A DNA stretch of 64,000 nucleotides from Charina bottae (GCA_023362775.1 JALMGJ010000003.1:81055355-81119354), one strand, 5' to 3'. Counted from the first letter of the stretch, positions 35,442 to 47,115 are shown. Program-made: numbers and translations. Notes: generated from the sequence alone by a model not told the origin.

Positions 35442-36181
35442 TGCATACCTACCCAACTCAGTTTTACTGGCCAGGCTAAGTTTGAGTTCCAGAAAAACTG
35501 AGGTGAGATGCCCATCATGCACAGTTCCTCATTCTCTCTGATGGCTCCAAAGAACTGCTATACACCTTGATAACATACACTTTAATAACAAAAAAGCTTG
35601 GTCAGTCCCACCTTGGGACTTTTATTTTGGTACTTATCCACAGGAGTGCCATTGCCTCATCTGTGGGAACTGGCTACTTTTATTGTCGTTTATTGTAAGA
35701 ACTTGTCTTTTGTTGTCTTCCATATCTTGTAGTCATGATGAGGGTTTGCCTGACGTGCCTTCCTTTTAGCTCTTTTCTCCTTTTTGCCCTGTACTCGTGC
35801 TTTGAAACGCTCATGAGTTAGGGCTTCCCAGTTCTCAATAAAACCTATGCCCTCATTGTGGGAGGTTGTGCGGATCCAGAATTGGCCTTTATAGCCACTT
35901 ACGGATCCACCGTTAAAATTTTACCTTTGGAAGACAATCTTACTCGGCTACGAGTGATCGCCAATGATCTTGTAGTGGATTTTTCAGTCATTATTCTCCA
36001 CATATTGTACAAGCTAAAATCTTCCTAAAACCTATATAGCTTGTATTAAGTGAGTCTCATGCCCCTTCATGCCTTTGCACACATGTCCATTCATACCATT
36101 CAAATACATGGTATAAAGCTCCACCCTGGGATTATATAGTTATTAACATTACTCACTAGTGGTATTAATATGTTTACACAT

Positions 36182-36503
36182 GGCAAGGAGGTCAAACCAG
36201 TCAATCCTAAAGGAAATCAACCCTGACTGCTCATTGGAAGGACAGATGCTGAAGCTGAAGCTCAAATACTTTGGCCACCTAATGAGAAGAGAGGACTCGC
36301 TGGAAAAGACCCTGATGCTGGGAAAGACTGAGGGCAAAAGGAGAAGGGGACGGCAGAGGATGAGATGGTTAGATAGCATCACCGATGTAATGAACATGAA
36401 TTTGAGTAAACTCCGAGAGACAGTGGAGGACAGGAAGGCCTGGCGTGCTATGGTCCATGAGGTCACGAAGAGTCGGACACGACTGAACGACTGAACAACA
36501 ACA
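36182..36503 (+). mobile_element. BovB (RTE clade) LINE, 3' end
   Basis: The plus strand encodes the last about 100 codons of BovB ORF2: NQSILKEINPDCSLEGQML, KLKYFGHLMRREDSLEKTL, GRQRMRWLDSITD, and TKSRTRLND followed by a stop, then CAACAACAAAA. The 5' end is truncated at about codon 915 of the roughly 1,020-codon protein. It is intact through its normal stop, unlike the larger copy. Confidence 0.93.
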
Positions 36504-37489
36504 AAAGCATATGATCTTATATCCTTACTGCATTCTTTAAGAGTCCACGTAGTTTTAACTCTTATAAACTATTAGAAATTTGTTTCTCAGTTTTAAGAAA
36601 AGGGATTTAGAGAACTGGATGCACAATTCAAAAGAGTTAGCAATCGAAGAGAAAGAGTTCAAAAGAGTTAGGCTATACTTCAGTTTGGCACTGGAATTTT
36701 ACATTGAAATCTGCTCCAAAGCATAATCAGGCTCCAGTACCGAATCCAAGATACTACTAGTTTTGTCCCTGAAATTTCCATCCTTAGACTATTAACAATC
36801 TAGAAGTATCTTCCTCAGGGTAGATTCCTAGACCAACACCCAACAGTCAAAGAAGAAAGGCAATCTAGTAGGCAGAGGGAATCTAAAGATGTATGTAGGC
36901 AGCCTGCTGTTATTGTTAGCAGAGAAATACGTCACAGACAGCCACTTTATCAGGCTGTGGCAAAAGGAGAAAGAAACAGCCAGTTCTGTCAGGCTCCTCC
37001 TTCCAACGATTGGAGCAGCTCGTCCATCAGCCCAAGGTGACAGGAAGAAATAAGAGAGCCACACCATTAGTATAACTGTGAGCTCAGCGACTTAAACTCC
37101 TCTTATCCTTGAACTGTTTTAATTGCTACTTCTTCGTTGTTTAAAAAAAACAACCTTAAAACTAAGAGTTAGTGTCTAAATCTGCTTTTAATTCTGCCCT
37201 CTCTTTTTGTCTTATATGTTTGAAGAAAAAGTCATTTGACTAAAGAGATTTGTAAACTGCTCTGTGGATCTTTTCAGCTGAAAAACAGCAAAACTGCTTC
37301 AGCGAAGACAAATCTGTCAGAAGACATGACCCTACGTCACTAATCTTCCACACAATCTCTCAGACAACATTTCAACTGGGAAATAGTAGAAATTTTAGAA
37401 CAAGCCACATCAAAAATGCTAGAGAATTCTTAAAAGTGTGACCTCCAACCAACCTATAATCAACAGACATTAATGTTTGGTTGACTCTA
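36504..37489. other. No gene or named repeat seen
   Basis: AT-rich DNA with frequent stops in all frames. I recognise nothing coding on either strand. Confidence 0.45.
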
Positions 37490-37690
37490 ATGCTGCTGGC
37501 CTTTAGAAAGGCTTTAAAAACACGGTTACTTACCCAAATGCTGGAGCTGAGATGAGTACAGGCATGTGAGCCAGGATGTATATTAATGATTATTACTGTT
37601 AATCCTGCTGTTGTTGTTATTTTATTGGGGGGGATGCCACCCAGAGTCACAGAGTTGGGTGGCCATATAAATTATTTAAATAAAAAAATA
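37490..37690 (+). mobile_element. L2-like 3' end, diverged
   Basis: CTGGCCTTTAGAAAGGCTTT (the L2 C-terminal FRKALKT codons) is followed by GATGCCACCCAGAGTCACAG, GTTGGGTGGCCATATAAAT and an (AAAT)n end. Confidence 0.6.
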
Positions 37691-37737
37691 GTTTAAAACC
37701 TATCAAAAAATACAACCAAAGACTTAATTCATACAAG

Positions 37738-37855
37738 TAGTCCTCGACTTACAATCATTCATTTAGTGACCGTTCGAAGTTACGACGGCGCTGAAGAAAG
37801 TGACTTACGACCGGTCCTCGCACTTACGATTGTCCAGCATCCCTGCGGTCACATG
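37738..37855 (-). mobile_element. Tigger-like DNA transposon MITE, one end
   Basis: GTAGTCCTCGACTTACAATC, TTTAGTGACCGTTCGAAGTT and AGAAAGTGACTTACGACCGG are the end and subterminal repeats of a family with GTAGTCC...CTTAC termini that I associate with TcMar-Tigger-type elements. The other end is missing. Confidence 0.5.
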
Positions 37856-38284
37856 TGTATAGTACTTCACTTGTGGTAAACCAGATCTACAGTACTGTTG
37901 TTGGGGGACTATTCTGATGAGCAGGGCTCTGGATATCCTGTCACTAAATGTATCACAGCATATTTTCTGATATAAAACCTCTGTTCTGCTGAGTGTTAGG
38001 GGTATGCCTGAATTTATTAATGGTAACCTTCCATTATTTATTAGCAGGAAATACATGCCCTAACTTTGAGTCAAAGAAACCAACATTCTGCTTCAAAATG
38101 GTGTCAAAGAATTTGTGAAGTTCAGAGAGAAAAAGACTACAGGAATAAGAGGAACAAAGACCAGCCATGGTTTAATGCTATGCCTTATCCTTTTAGGCAT
38201 ATGAAACAATAAAGAATCTTACTCTCTTGTTTTCAAGGTTTGTTTATTTATTGCTGTTAGAAATAGAAATGTAAATATTTAAGA

Positions 38285-38362
38285 GATGAATGGGTATACA
38301 GGGTCCCCGACAGGGGAAATGGGCGGTAATATAAATTTAATAAAATAAATAAATAAATACGT
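38285..38362 (+). mobile_element. L2-like 3' tail fragment
   Basis: CAGGGTCCCCGACAGGGGAA, ATGGGCGGTAATATAAATTT and (AAAT)n form the conserved hairpin and tail of the L2 3' UTR. Confidence 0.6.
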
Positions 38363-38462
38363 GCATGCCTGTTACTTGATTCCTCATCTGTCAATTGTAC
38401 ATCTCTCAATGTATCTATTTTGAGTTGGATTATAATCCACAAAAATTTAAGCCTTTAAGGTA

Positions 38463-38518
38463 GAGCTACCACATCTGGGCTACAAAAATCCAAATCACCA
38501 TTAGATGGATGGTAGTCC
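38463..38518 (+). mobile_element. Fold-back MITE family M, internally deleted
   Basis: GAGCTACCACATCTGGGCTA and CAAAAATCC, then TTAGATGGATGGTAGTCC: both ends of the family joined with most of the middle missing. TA precedes the left end. Confidence 0.5.
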
Positions 38519-39929
38519 TGTTTAAGGTACAACAAATCTTTTCCTGGTTTTTGCTTTATGGAACCATCATGGCAACTCTGGAACTTGCTCAGTCATCCTT
38601 GTTAACTCACAGCAAAATGTACGGATTCCTTCTGCCGGAGGTGATACGAGATGCTCCATTGTCTTTGATCTAGGACGGCATATTGTACAGCAGCCAGGAT
38701 AATTATTTTTAGATACTAAAATCATTTTACCGGCTATTTAAACACAAAGAAATTACTCTAGGACTTGTTTGTTTCACTGACATGCTCTTATCCCCTTTTA
38801 TCTAAGCCCACACTTGCCCTCACAGCTGGAATTATGTTTTGAGAGATCTACATCTTTATTCTTTTAATGACTTCTTAAGGGGAAGGAGTGGGAGACCCTC
38901 TGACATTCACAGCAGGTATTATCTTTACCAGTGGCTTTCAAACAGGAACATGCTGCGTGAAAGCCTTCCCTTCTTAGATAATGGAAAAAAATATGCTTAT
39001 CCAAGTCGGCTTTTCGGCATTTTTTCTTAAAATCTGAATGACAACACAACATATAGATTCAGCATTATATCCAGAGCAGCAATTGTTACTCTAGTAATCA
39101 CTGAAAAGTAATATCTATGTTTGTGAAACCTGAAAACCTGTTGCGATACACAAAATTCATAGATGGCAGAACAAAGGGACGACGGGATGATAATAAATCA
39201 CAAGATAGAAAAATACGTCTAATTTCTGTTTGATTTTCTAATCCTTTAGAGCAATATCAAGATATTACAGAGATTTGGGGAGTTGTACTCCATCTGCAGA
39301 AAATGCCACATTTGGGAAGTTTATGCTATACTGCATTGCTTTAAGTGAGATGAAATCCAATTGTTGAAAAACTGGGTTCTAGCAGGGACTTCATGGATAC
39401 ACATACCTTTCTTGTAGAAGCCAATTACTTCTTTGCTACTATTCCTTTACACAGCTGTAGGAATAAAGGAGTACTGGTTTATTCATTGACATTTTCACAG
39501 AACTACTCAACTGATACTTGGGCATTTTGCAGTGGTGTTCAAAATAGCAACTCTGCTTTATGATGAATAACTGGCTACCCATTTGCTAAAAGCAAGTTGC
39601 TACAACAGGCAAATAGGAAGAATGACTGACACAAGCAAAGCAAGTGGGAGCCTATGTACACATGGAGTTTGTACTGATCTGAAATGGGTGCAATGCTGCT
39701 GTGTTCAGACAGCATTGTCCGCCTTGGACAGCCAACGTAATTCTCTCCTGGCTAGGCTGAAAAAGAATTCAAATCACAAAACTTTTATTTTGCGATTTGC
39801 AGTGCTGGAGCTCTGTAGGGCTTGAAAGTAAGTTAATTTTCCCTTTGCAGAAACTCCTACCTTACCTACTTTCTGCTGCTTGAACCTGGAGCTTCACAGT
39901 CAATTTCACAGGGAATCTTCATAGTGAAC
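38519..39929. other. No gene or named repeat seen
   Basis: Unique-looking AT-rich DNA; all frames are closed within about 80 codons and none resembles a known exon. Confidence 0.45.
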
Positions 39930-39949
39930 CTGATTTGTTTTTCCTGCTT

Positions 39950-40125
39950 GTGTAAGCAGCATCTCATCAGATGGCAGCAACTGGGCCAACCTTGTATGGT
40001 CTGGAAAGCAAAGTAGGATCAGTTGTGGTTAGTACTTGGATGGGAAACACTAGGCACTTCCAGGGCTATAGGCTAGAATGGGAAGATGCAGAAACATCCT
40101 GAAAGAAAGCTATGGCAAGACATTT
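39950..40125 (+). mobile_element. 5S-rRNA-derived SINE (SINE3 type), diverged
   Basis: Positions about 39990-40075 match the 3' two-thirds of 5S rRNA, including the internal promoter region: GGAAAGCAAAGTAGGATCAG, TGGTTAGTACTTGGATGGGA, then CACTTCCAGGGCTATAGGCT. This is followed by non-5S sequence with CAGAAACATCCTGAAAG and GCTATGGCAAGAC, as in 5S-headed SINEs. It is far too diverged to be a working 5S gene. Confidence 0.75.
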
Positions 40126-40468
40126 AACCAGAAAACCAGAGGTGTCGATGAAATAATAAGTCAAGCTAAAGACTTAATTTACATAAGCAACAATTAATCA
40201 GCAAACCTAATCTTAATCATTCTAATCAAATCCTAGTCAGTTTCATAATCCCATATAAAGTAGCTTAGCTTGACTTTCTGAGTTACATCCACAGCATGCA
40301 CTAACTTCCAGCTTTTATGATGGCAAGTTTCATAAGAGTATGCTTATACAAGGGATCAACATGTGCTGAAAGATTCTAAAAAATTTTGGAATAATAACAT
40401 GCTTATGCTTTTGTGCAATGTATGCTTCACTATGAATTACAGTAGTTAAAAGTCATATTTTGAATAAG

Positions 40469-40808
40469 TAAAGGTAAAGGTAAAGGTTCCCCCCGCACAT
40501 TTGTGCAGTCGTGTCCGACTCTAGGGGCCAGTGCTCATCTCCGTTTGTTAGCCGAAGAGCCACCGTTGTCAGAAGATGCTTCCATGGTCATGTGGCCGGC
40601 ATGACGCACGCGGAACGCTGTTACCTACCCACCGAAGTGGTACCTATTAATCTACTTGCATTTGCATGCTTTCAAATTGCTAGGTTGGCAAGAGCTGAAG
40701 CTAGTGCGGGAGCTCACTCCGTCACGCAGGGCTAGGGATTCGAACCTCCGAACTTGCGAACTTCTGATCGACAAGCCTGGCGTCTTACCCGCTGAGCCAC
40801 CACACCCC
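40469..40808 (-). mobile_element. Sauria SINE, full length with tRNA head, 13-bp TSD
   Basis: The minus strand starts GGTGGCTCAGCGGGTAAGAC (box A region), has GGTTCGAATCC (box B), the Sauria body, AGAGTCGGACACGACTGCAC and a (CTTTAC)n tail. Perfect TSD TATTTTGAATAAG occurs at 40456-40468 and 40809-40821. The internal pol III promoter is intact by eye. Confidence 0.95.
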
Positions 40809-40821
40809 TATTTTGAATAAG

Positions 40822-41967
40822 AGCTAACACCAAAGAGTTAGCCTCCATTTAAATTTTAAATTTTACTTTTCCCATGGATGATTTTTTGATAGAGAGCTGT
40901 GTCTTTTTATTTTGAACTCATGAATATGGTTATTGTTTAAGTTTAACTCTGAAAGGAGGAATCATGAATGGATATACTGTAAATATTAAATTGAATGAAT
41001 CAATTAGAACTACTGTAACATTTCAAGACCCACTGCTATTACCATGATATGGAGAAGGCCAATTGTATGGGCCTATCTCTAGTCACTGCAATACTGCTGG
41101 TATTAAAAAGAAAGCTATCACGGTCCTAGCTAACATATTAAGCATATCCAGTGTGGCTCTGGAAAGAAGAAAAATAGACAGAAAAAAAGTAGTAGCTGGA
41201 TAAACTTTCCACTGTCGGCATTTCAATATCTCTTTCAAACCCTGCCTACAGTATTTACAGATTATGTCTGCTCATTTGTAACCACAACAATGCCAAAATA
41301 TACATCACAGTATCTTGACACAAGTTTTGCCCTTTCATACTTGCATCACAACTTTGAAGGCAAGTATTGAGGGATGGAGTTTGCTTCATAAAGTTCCATC
41401 TCTGACCCCCACCCAACAACTATGCAAACACATTTAAAATACCTATGATCCTCTTCTCTACTATTTTGTCTACTATTACAGCTGTGTCAGTTTCAAAAAA
41501 AAAAAAAAGACAGTGAAGGACTCTGAACAAAATAATTCCTGGGCAGGCTAGGATTCCTTTGGGGTTGAACCTGGAGTAACATGGGCCAGCATCTTGGATG
41601 GGCATTATAGCCTTTTTTCTCACATTAGCGGGAAGGTGGGCTAGACATTTAAAATAAGAAATGCATAGCTAGTGAGTGGTGATAATGCCATGAACTGAAG
41701 CAATTAATTGAAGCAGGAAAACTTCCTTATGCAATAATTAACAAGCTTTAAAATGCATGTGATTTTGACTCTGCCTTCCACTGGGACAGTAGAAGATGAA
41801 GGAATAGCAGAATGAGGATGGAGGGCTGGAGCCGTTTATCTTTCCTAGAATACAGATTTCAACATTTTGGCATAGAATCCTACTGCATATTTAGTGAAGA
41901 AGTGTATTAACTTGGAGCCATTGGGGCACACTTGCAAGCATGTGCATGGCTTGATACTTTAATGATG
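40822..41967. other. No gene or named repeat seen
   Basis: AT-rich DNA with an A homopolymer near 41496. No recognisable exon. Confidence 0.45.
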
Positions 41968-41975
41968 CTTCAGCG

Positions 41976-42032
41976 CAGTGTTTGTCAACCTTGGCTACTT
42001 CAAGCTGAGATCGCCAAGGTTGAGAAACACTG
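41976..42032 (+). mobile_element. hAT-like palindromic MITE (family P), minimal 57-bp copy
   Basis: Left end CAGTGTTTGTCAACCTTGGC and right end GCCAAGGTTGAGAAACACTG are almost adjacent; the central palindrome seen at 46981 is absent. Flanks CTTCAGCG (41968-41975) and CTTTAGTG (42033-42040) are an 8-bp TSD with two changes. Confidence 0.75.
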
Positions 42033-42694
42033 CTTTAGTGAATGCCCAACCTCCAAAGCCTAAGGTTTTCCATGACTCCTACTTTGTTCCACACTACTTG
42101 TTTCACAGCACTTTACTATGTTATGTAGCATAATTACCCAAAGCCTTGCCTTGTTTTAACATTTTTCATTATCTAATCTGTGAAAAAGGTGAGAACAAAA
42201 TCTCTTGATTCAGAAGGCTTAATATGACTCTTGATTCAAGTATGAGTGTCTAACGTTACTCAAAATATTTTACATATAAAAATAACAAATTTCACTGAAG
42301 GTTCTTTCCATCTCGCAAGTGGGAGATTTGCCAGTTTTAACTAATGACCAAAAATCAAAGCCCAGAAGCCATGACCCCACTTCCAGAATCCATCTGTTTT
42401 TCCTGGCCAGCTGGGCTTTCTCTATAATTAATTCAGTTTTGGGTACTTCTTTTCCCTGGCTTTGAAAGGATGTCAGATAGAATGTGGCAACTTTGAAAAG
42501 CAACTGATTGTTTGATATATACATATACAGAGACAGTGCATTACATATTGTGAAAAAGTTGTAGTCTGTTTCTAGCAAGATGACTTTGTTCCTCATAAAC
42601 TGAAGCTGCAGCAAAGCATGTTAAAGGTGAGAGTAAGGCCCAATCAACACAGTGAACTCACTGCTGAGTAAATCTGAATATGGCTGTTAATATT

Positions 42695-42978
42695 ACCACC
42701 GGGCCATCAGCGCTTCCGGGTTTTCCCGCGGCGACACACCAACGGCGGTGTGCGAAAATCTGAAAGCGCCGCAGTCACGGCGGCACTTCTGGGTTTTCTC
42801 ACGGCAACACACGAAAATCCGAAAGAGCCGCAGCCACGGTGGTGCGCGAAATCCGAAAGTGGCAGCAGCGCTTCCGGGTTTTTGCGTGCTGCCGCAATGG
42901 CGGCACTTCCAGGTTTTCCCACGGTGACACACCAACAGTGGTTGGTGTGTCGCCGCGGGAAAACGTTGAAAAGCCCTG
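42695..42978 (+). mobile_element. hAT-like non-autonomous element (family GC), left end lost
   Basis: Subrepeats CGCTTCCGGGTTTTCCCGCG and GCGACACACCAACGG occur several times and the right end GAAAAGCCCTG is present. The left TIR is missing, so there is no TSD. Confidence 0.75.
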
Positions 42979-43084
42979 TTCTAGAAAGTGGTTGTGTGTG
43001 CATTCTGTATATATTCTCTGTATCTTGGATGCTAACTTTATATATTTTTTATATTTTATATAAAATATAAATAAATTTATATAT

Positions 43085-43208
43085 TTTATTTATATATTTA
43101 TTATATGTTATTTTAATTGTTTGATTTTTTGTAAACTGCTCAGAGTCCCTCTAGGGGAAATGGAGCGGTGATGTAAATCAAATTATAAATAAAAAATAAA
43201 TAAATAAA
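43085..43208 (+). mobile_element. L2-like 3' tail fragment
   Basis: GTAAACTGCTCAGAGTCCCT, CTAGGGGAAATGGAGCGGTG and an (AAAT)n end. Confidence 0.65.
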
Positions 43209-43419
43209 ATAACTTCTGAGGATGAGGCATTTATTTAATACAGGTATATAATGCTAAATGACAATATTTTTTAGTTTACTGAACAATTTATCATCCTCCT
43301 CCTCCTCCTCTTCCTGGCAGACTTACTTTACACTATTCTCTGTATTGCTGAAACCATTACTCATAAATTTCATCCTGAATGGCACTCAGATTCTGATACA
43401 AAAAAATGAGAAAATAGAT

Positions 43420-45825
43420 TTGTTGTTGTTGTTGTTGTTCAGTCGTTTAGTCGTGTCCGACTCTTCGTGACCTCACGGACCATAGCACGCCAGGCCTTCC
43501 TGTCCTCCACTGTCTCTCGGAGTTTACTCAAATTCATGTTCATTACATTGGTGATGCTATCTAACCATCTCACCCTCTGCCATCACCTTCTCCTTTTGCC
43601 TTCAGTCTTTCCCAGCATCAGGGTCTTTTCCAGTGAGTCCTCTCTTCGCATTAGGTGGCCAAAGTATTTGAGCTTCAGCTTCAGCATCTGTCCTTCCAAT
43701 GAGCAGTCAGGGTTGATTTCCTTTAGGATTGACTGATTTAACCTCCTTGCAGTCCAAGGGACTCTTAGGAGTCTTCTCCAGCACCACAGTTCGAAAGCAT
43801 CAATTCTTCGGCGCTCAGCCTTCCTTATGGTCCAACTCTCACAGCCATACCTTACTACTGGAAAAACCATAGCTTTAACCATGCGGACCTTTGTCGGCAA
43901 GGTGATGTCTGTGATTTTTAATATGCTGTCTAGGTTTGCCATAGCTTTCCTCCCAAGGAGCAAGCGTCTTTTAATTTCATGGCTGAAGTCACCGTCTGCG
44001 GTGATCTTGGAGCCCAAGAAAATAAAACCTGTCACTGCTTCCATTTCTTCCCCTTCTATTTGCCAGGAAGTGATGGGACCAGATGCCATGATCTGGGTTT
44101 TTTTAATGTTGAGTTTCAAGCCAGCTTTTGCACTCTCCTCTTTCACCCTCATCAAGAGGCTCTTTAGTTCCTCTTCACTTTCTGCCATTAGGGTGGTATC
44201 ATCTGCATATCTGAGGTTGTTGATATTTCTCCCGGCAATCTTAACTCCGGCTTGTGATTCATCCAGCCCGGCATTTCTCATGATGTACTCTGCATATAAG
44301 TTAAATAAGCAGGGTGATAATATACAGCCTTGTCGTACTCCTTTCCCAATTTTGAACCAGTCGGTTGTTCCATGTCTGGTTCTAACTGTTGCTTCTTGAC
44401 CCACATACAGGTTTCTCAGGAGACAAGTAAGGTGGTCTGGTACTCCCATCTCTTTAAGAATTTGCCACAGTTTGTTGTGATCCACACAATCAAAGGCTTT
44501 AGCGTAATCAATGAAGCAGAAGTAGATGTTTTTCTGGAACTCTCTTGCTTTTTCCATGATCCAGCGAATGTTGGCAATCTGATCTCTAGTTCCTCTGCCT
44601 CTTCGAAACCCAGCTTGCACTTCTGGTAGTTCTCGGTTCACATACTGCTGAAGCCTAGCTTGTAGGATTTTGAGCATAACCTTGCTAGCATGTGAAATGA
44701 GCGCAACTGTACGGTAGTCTGAACATTCTTTGGCATTGCCCTTCTTTGGAATTGGAACGTAAACTGACCTTTTCCAATCCTGTGGCCACTGTTGAGTTTC
44801 CCAAATTTGTTGGCATATTGAGTGCAGCACTTTAACAGCATCATCTTTTAGGATTTTAAATAGCTCAGCTGGGATACTGTCTTCTCCGCTAGCTTTGTTG
44901 TTAGTAATGCTTCCTAAGGCCCACTTGACTTCACTCTCTAGGATGTCCGGCTCAAGGTCAGTGACCACACCATCGTATTTATCAGGGATATTAAGATCTT
45001 TCTTGTATAGTTCTTCTGTGTATTCTTGCCACCTCTTCTTAATCTCTTCTGCTTCTGTTAGGTCCCTGCCTTTTTTGTCCTTTATCATGCCCATCTTTGC
45101 ACAAAACGTTCCCTTGATATCTCTGATTTTCTTGAAGAGGTCTCTAGTCTTCCCCATTCTATTGTTTTCCTCGATTTCTTTGCATTGTTCATTTAAGAAG
45201 GCCTTCTTATTTCTCCTTGCTATTCTCTGGAATTCTGCATTCAGTTGTTTATATCTTTCCCTTTCTCCCTTGCCTTTTGCTTCCCTTCTTTCCTCAGCTA
45301 TTTGTAAAGCCTCATCAGTCAGCCACTTTGCTTTCTTGCATTTCTTTTTCTTTGGGATGCTTTTGGTTGCTGCCTCCTGTACAATGTTACGAACCTCCAT
45401 CCATAGTTCTTCAGGCACTCTGTCTACCAGATCTAATCCTTTAAATCTATTCCTCACCTCCACTGTATATTCATAAGGGATATGATTTAGGTCATACCTG
45501 AGTGGTCTAGTGGTTTTCTCTACATTCTTCAATTTAAGCCGAAATTTTGCGATAAGAAGCTCATGATCTGAGCCACAGTCAGCTCCAGGTCTTGTTTTTG
45601 CTGATTGTATAGAGCTTCTCCATCTTTGGCTGCAAAGTATATAATCAATCTGATTTCGGCATTGACCATCTGGTGATGTCCATGTGTAGAGTCGTCTCTT
45701 GTGTTGTTGGAAAAGAGTGTTTGCTATGACCAGCGTGTTCTCTTGACAAAACTCTATTAGCCTTTGCCCTGCTTCATTTTGTACTCCGAGGCCGAACTTG
45801 CCTGTTATTCTGGTTATTTTTTGAA
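43420..45825 (-). mobile_element. BovB (RTE clade) LINE, 5'-truncated, long ORF2
   Basis: A 754-codon open frame (45847-43583) covers about three quarters of ORF2, which nicks DNA and reverse-transcribes the element's own RNA. In ORF coordinates: the C-terminal endonuclease part with NQIDYI (65-70) and catalytic SDH (93-95); RT motifs FIDYAKAFD (445-453), GVRQGCILSP (503-512) and catalytic YADD (547-550); and a C-terminal domain with ELWCWRRLLRVPW. The first about eight residues are not BovB, placing the 5' truncation near 45825. A GGA-to-TGA change stops the frame at 43583, about 45 codons early; the remaining codons are readable downstream. The 3' end is a (GTT)n run on the plus strand (43421-43438). 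Otherwise no frameshift, so it is a young copy. Confidence 0.95.
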
Positions 45826-46310
45826 ATCCAGGATGCACTGAACTCATGTTCTATATTGAGATTGTTAGTCAGGTAGTACCTCTTTGAGTGAAATTGATAG
45901 ATGTCCAGTAGAGGCCACCATGGCATCATGTGGGTCTTGACTTCCCTTGATCCTCTGCAGACACCCATGGTCCAGCTCACTCTCCCTGAGTAGCAAAGAT
46001 CCTGAAGGTCCAGTCCTCTTTATATCAGGAACTTCATACTCCCCTGTGCAAGGCAGCAAGGCAGCCATTGTGAAAGGTGGGAGCTAAGAGGGGACAAAGT
46101 CCCTTTAGAATTCTCTGGTTTCCAGAAAGTGGGCAGTCTGGGAAGGACAGTGTATCTTCCCCTGCCAAGGCATGTTACCTGCTGGGAGCTGTCCAATGTC
46201 CTGCAAATCCCACCTGATCCTAGTTGTCAGGTTAAGTCAACTTGTGCTGAATATCTGTCATGGTCAGAATGGGACATGATGTCAGTATTATCCCACTGGG
46301 TCCATTTTAG
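45826..46310. other. No gene or named repeat seen
   Basis: Sequence 5' of the truncated BovB insertion. No recognisable exon or repeat. Confidence 0.4.
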
Positions 46311-46369
46311 ACATTCATTCATTCATTCATTCATTCATTCATTCATTCATTCATTCATTCATTCATTCA
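46311..46369 (+). repeat. (ATTC)n microsatellite
   Basis: About 14 tandem ATTC units, directly at the tail of the adjacent SINE and probably seeded by it. Confidence 0.95.
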
Positions 46370-46590
46370 TTTTCTATCCCACCTTTATTATTTTTATAAA
46401 TAACTCAAGGCGGGGAACATACCTAATGCTCCTTCCTCCTATTTTCCCCACAACAACCACCCTGTGAGGTGAGTTGGGCTGAGAGAGTGTGACTGGCCCA
46501 AGGTCACCCAGCCGGCTTTCATGCCTAAGGCGGGACTAGAACTCACAGACTCCTGGTTTGTAGCCCAGCACCTTAACCTGCTCATTAGCA
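46370..46590 (-). mobile_element. CORE-SINE, tail type B
   Basis: The minus strand has a head remnant, box B-like GAGTTCTAGTCCC, the core TGGGTGACCTTGGGCCAGTC, CTCACCTCACAGGG, then CCTTGAGTTATTTATAAAAA and GGTGGGATAGAAAATG. It passes into (GAAT)n. Confidence 0.88.
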
Positions 46591-46980
46591 GCAAGTAGAA
46601 GAATATGGCTGAGAACTGACCAAGTAATAGGTAATTAGGGTAATAGGGGTGGCTATCTTCTTCTTTGCCTGCCCAAATAATGTTCTTGGGTTCCTATGGA
46701 TTCATAAGGATCCTATGGGTCATCCGATGGGCTACTGAAGGCAGGTTGAAATGATGTCAAAATATCTATTTTTCTTTCTTTAGAAGGAAGAAATAAATCT
46801 TTTCTCCCTTACCTTTACAGATGAAGAAAGGAAGGTATGGCATAAAGCTATAGCAGGAGAAGTGGAGGTGCTGTGCTACACCTTTAGATTTGCTGAGAAA
46901 TCAACTCCATTTTCCTTCACCATGAACACTTTCATTCAAACTAGTCATTTTGAGAACCTCTGCAGGTTTAAGGATTAGCT

Positions 46981-47115
46981 CAGTGTTTCTCAACCTCAGC
47001 AACTTTAAGCTGTGTGGACTTCAACTCCCAGAATTCCCCACCCAGCATGGCTGGCTGGGGAATTCTGGGAGTTGAAGTCCACACAGCGTAAGGTGGCTGA
47101 GGTTGAGAAACACTG
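46981..47115 (+). mobile_element. hAT-like palindromic MITE (family P), complete
   Basis: An inverted repeat over nearly its full length: CAGTGTTTCTCAACCTCAGC at the left, GCTGAGGTTGAGAAACACTG at the right, with ACTTCAACTCCCAGAATTCC mirrored about the centre. Perfect 8-bp TSD GATTAGCT lies at 46973-46980 and 47116-47123. No coding capacity. Confidence 0.9.

Noticed and set aside
39990..40075. 5S rRNA gene
   Set aside because: Too diverged and lacking the 5' third; followed by SINE-type sequence.
40741..40808. tRNA-like sequence with box A and box B
   Set aside because: It is the head of a full-length Sauria SINE with TSD, not a tRNA gene; the cloverleaf is incomplete and the pol III product would be the SINE.
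43827..44399. Long plus-strand ORF of 190 codons (and another at 44895-45476)
   Set aside because: Both are antisense shadows of the BovB ORF2; no family resemblance of their own.
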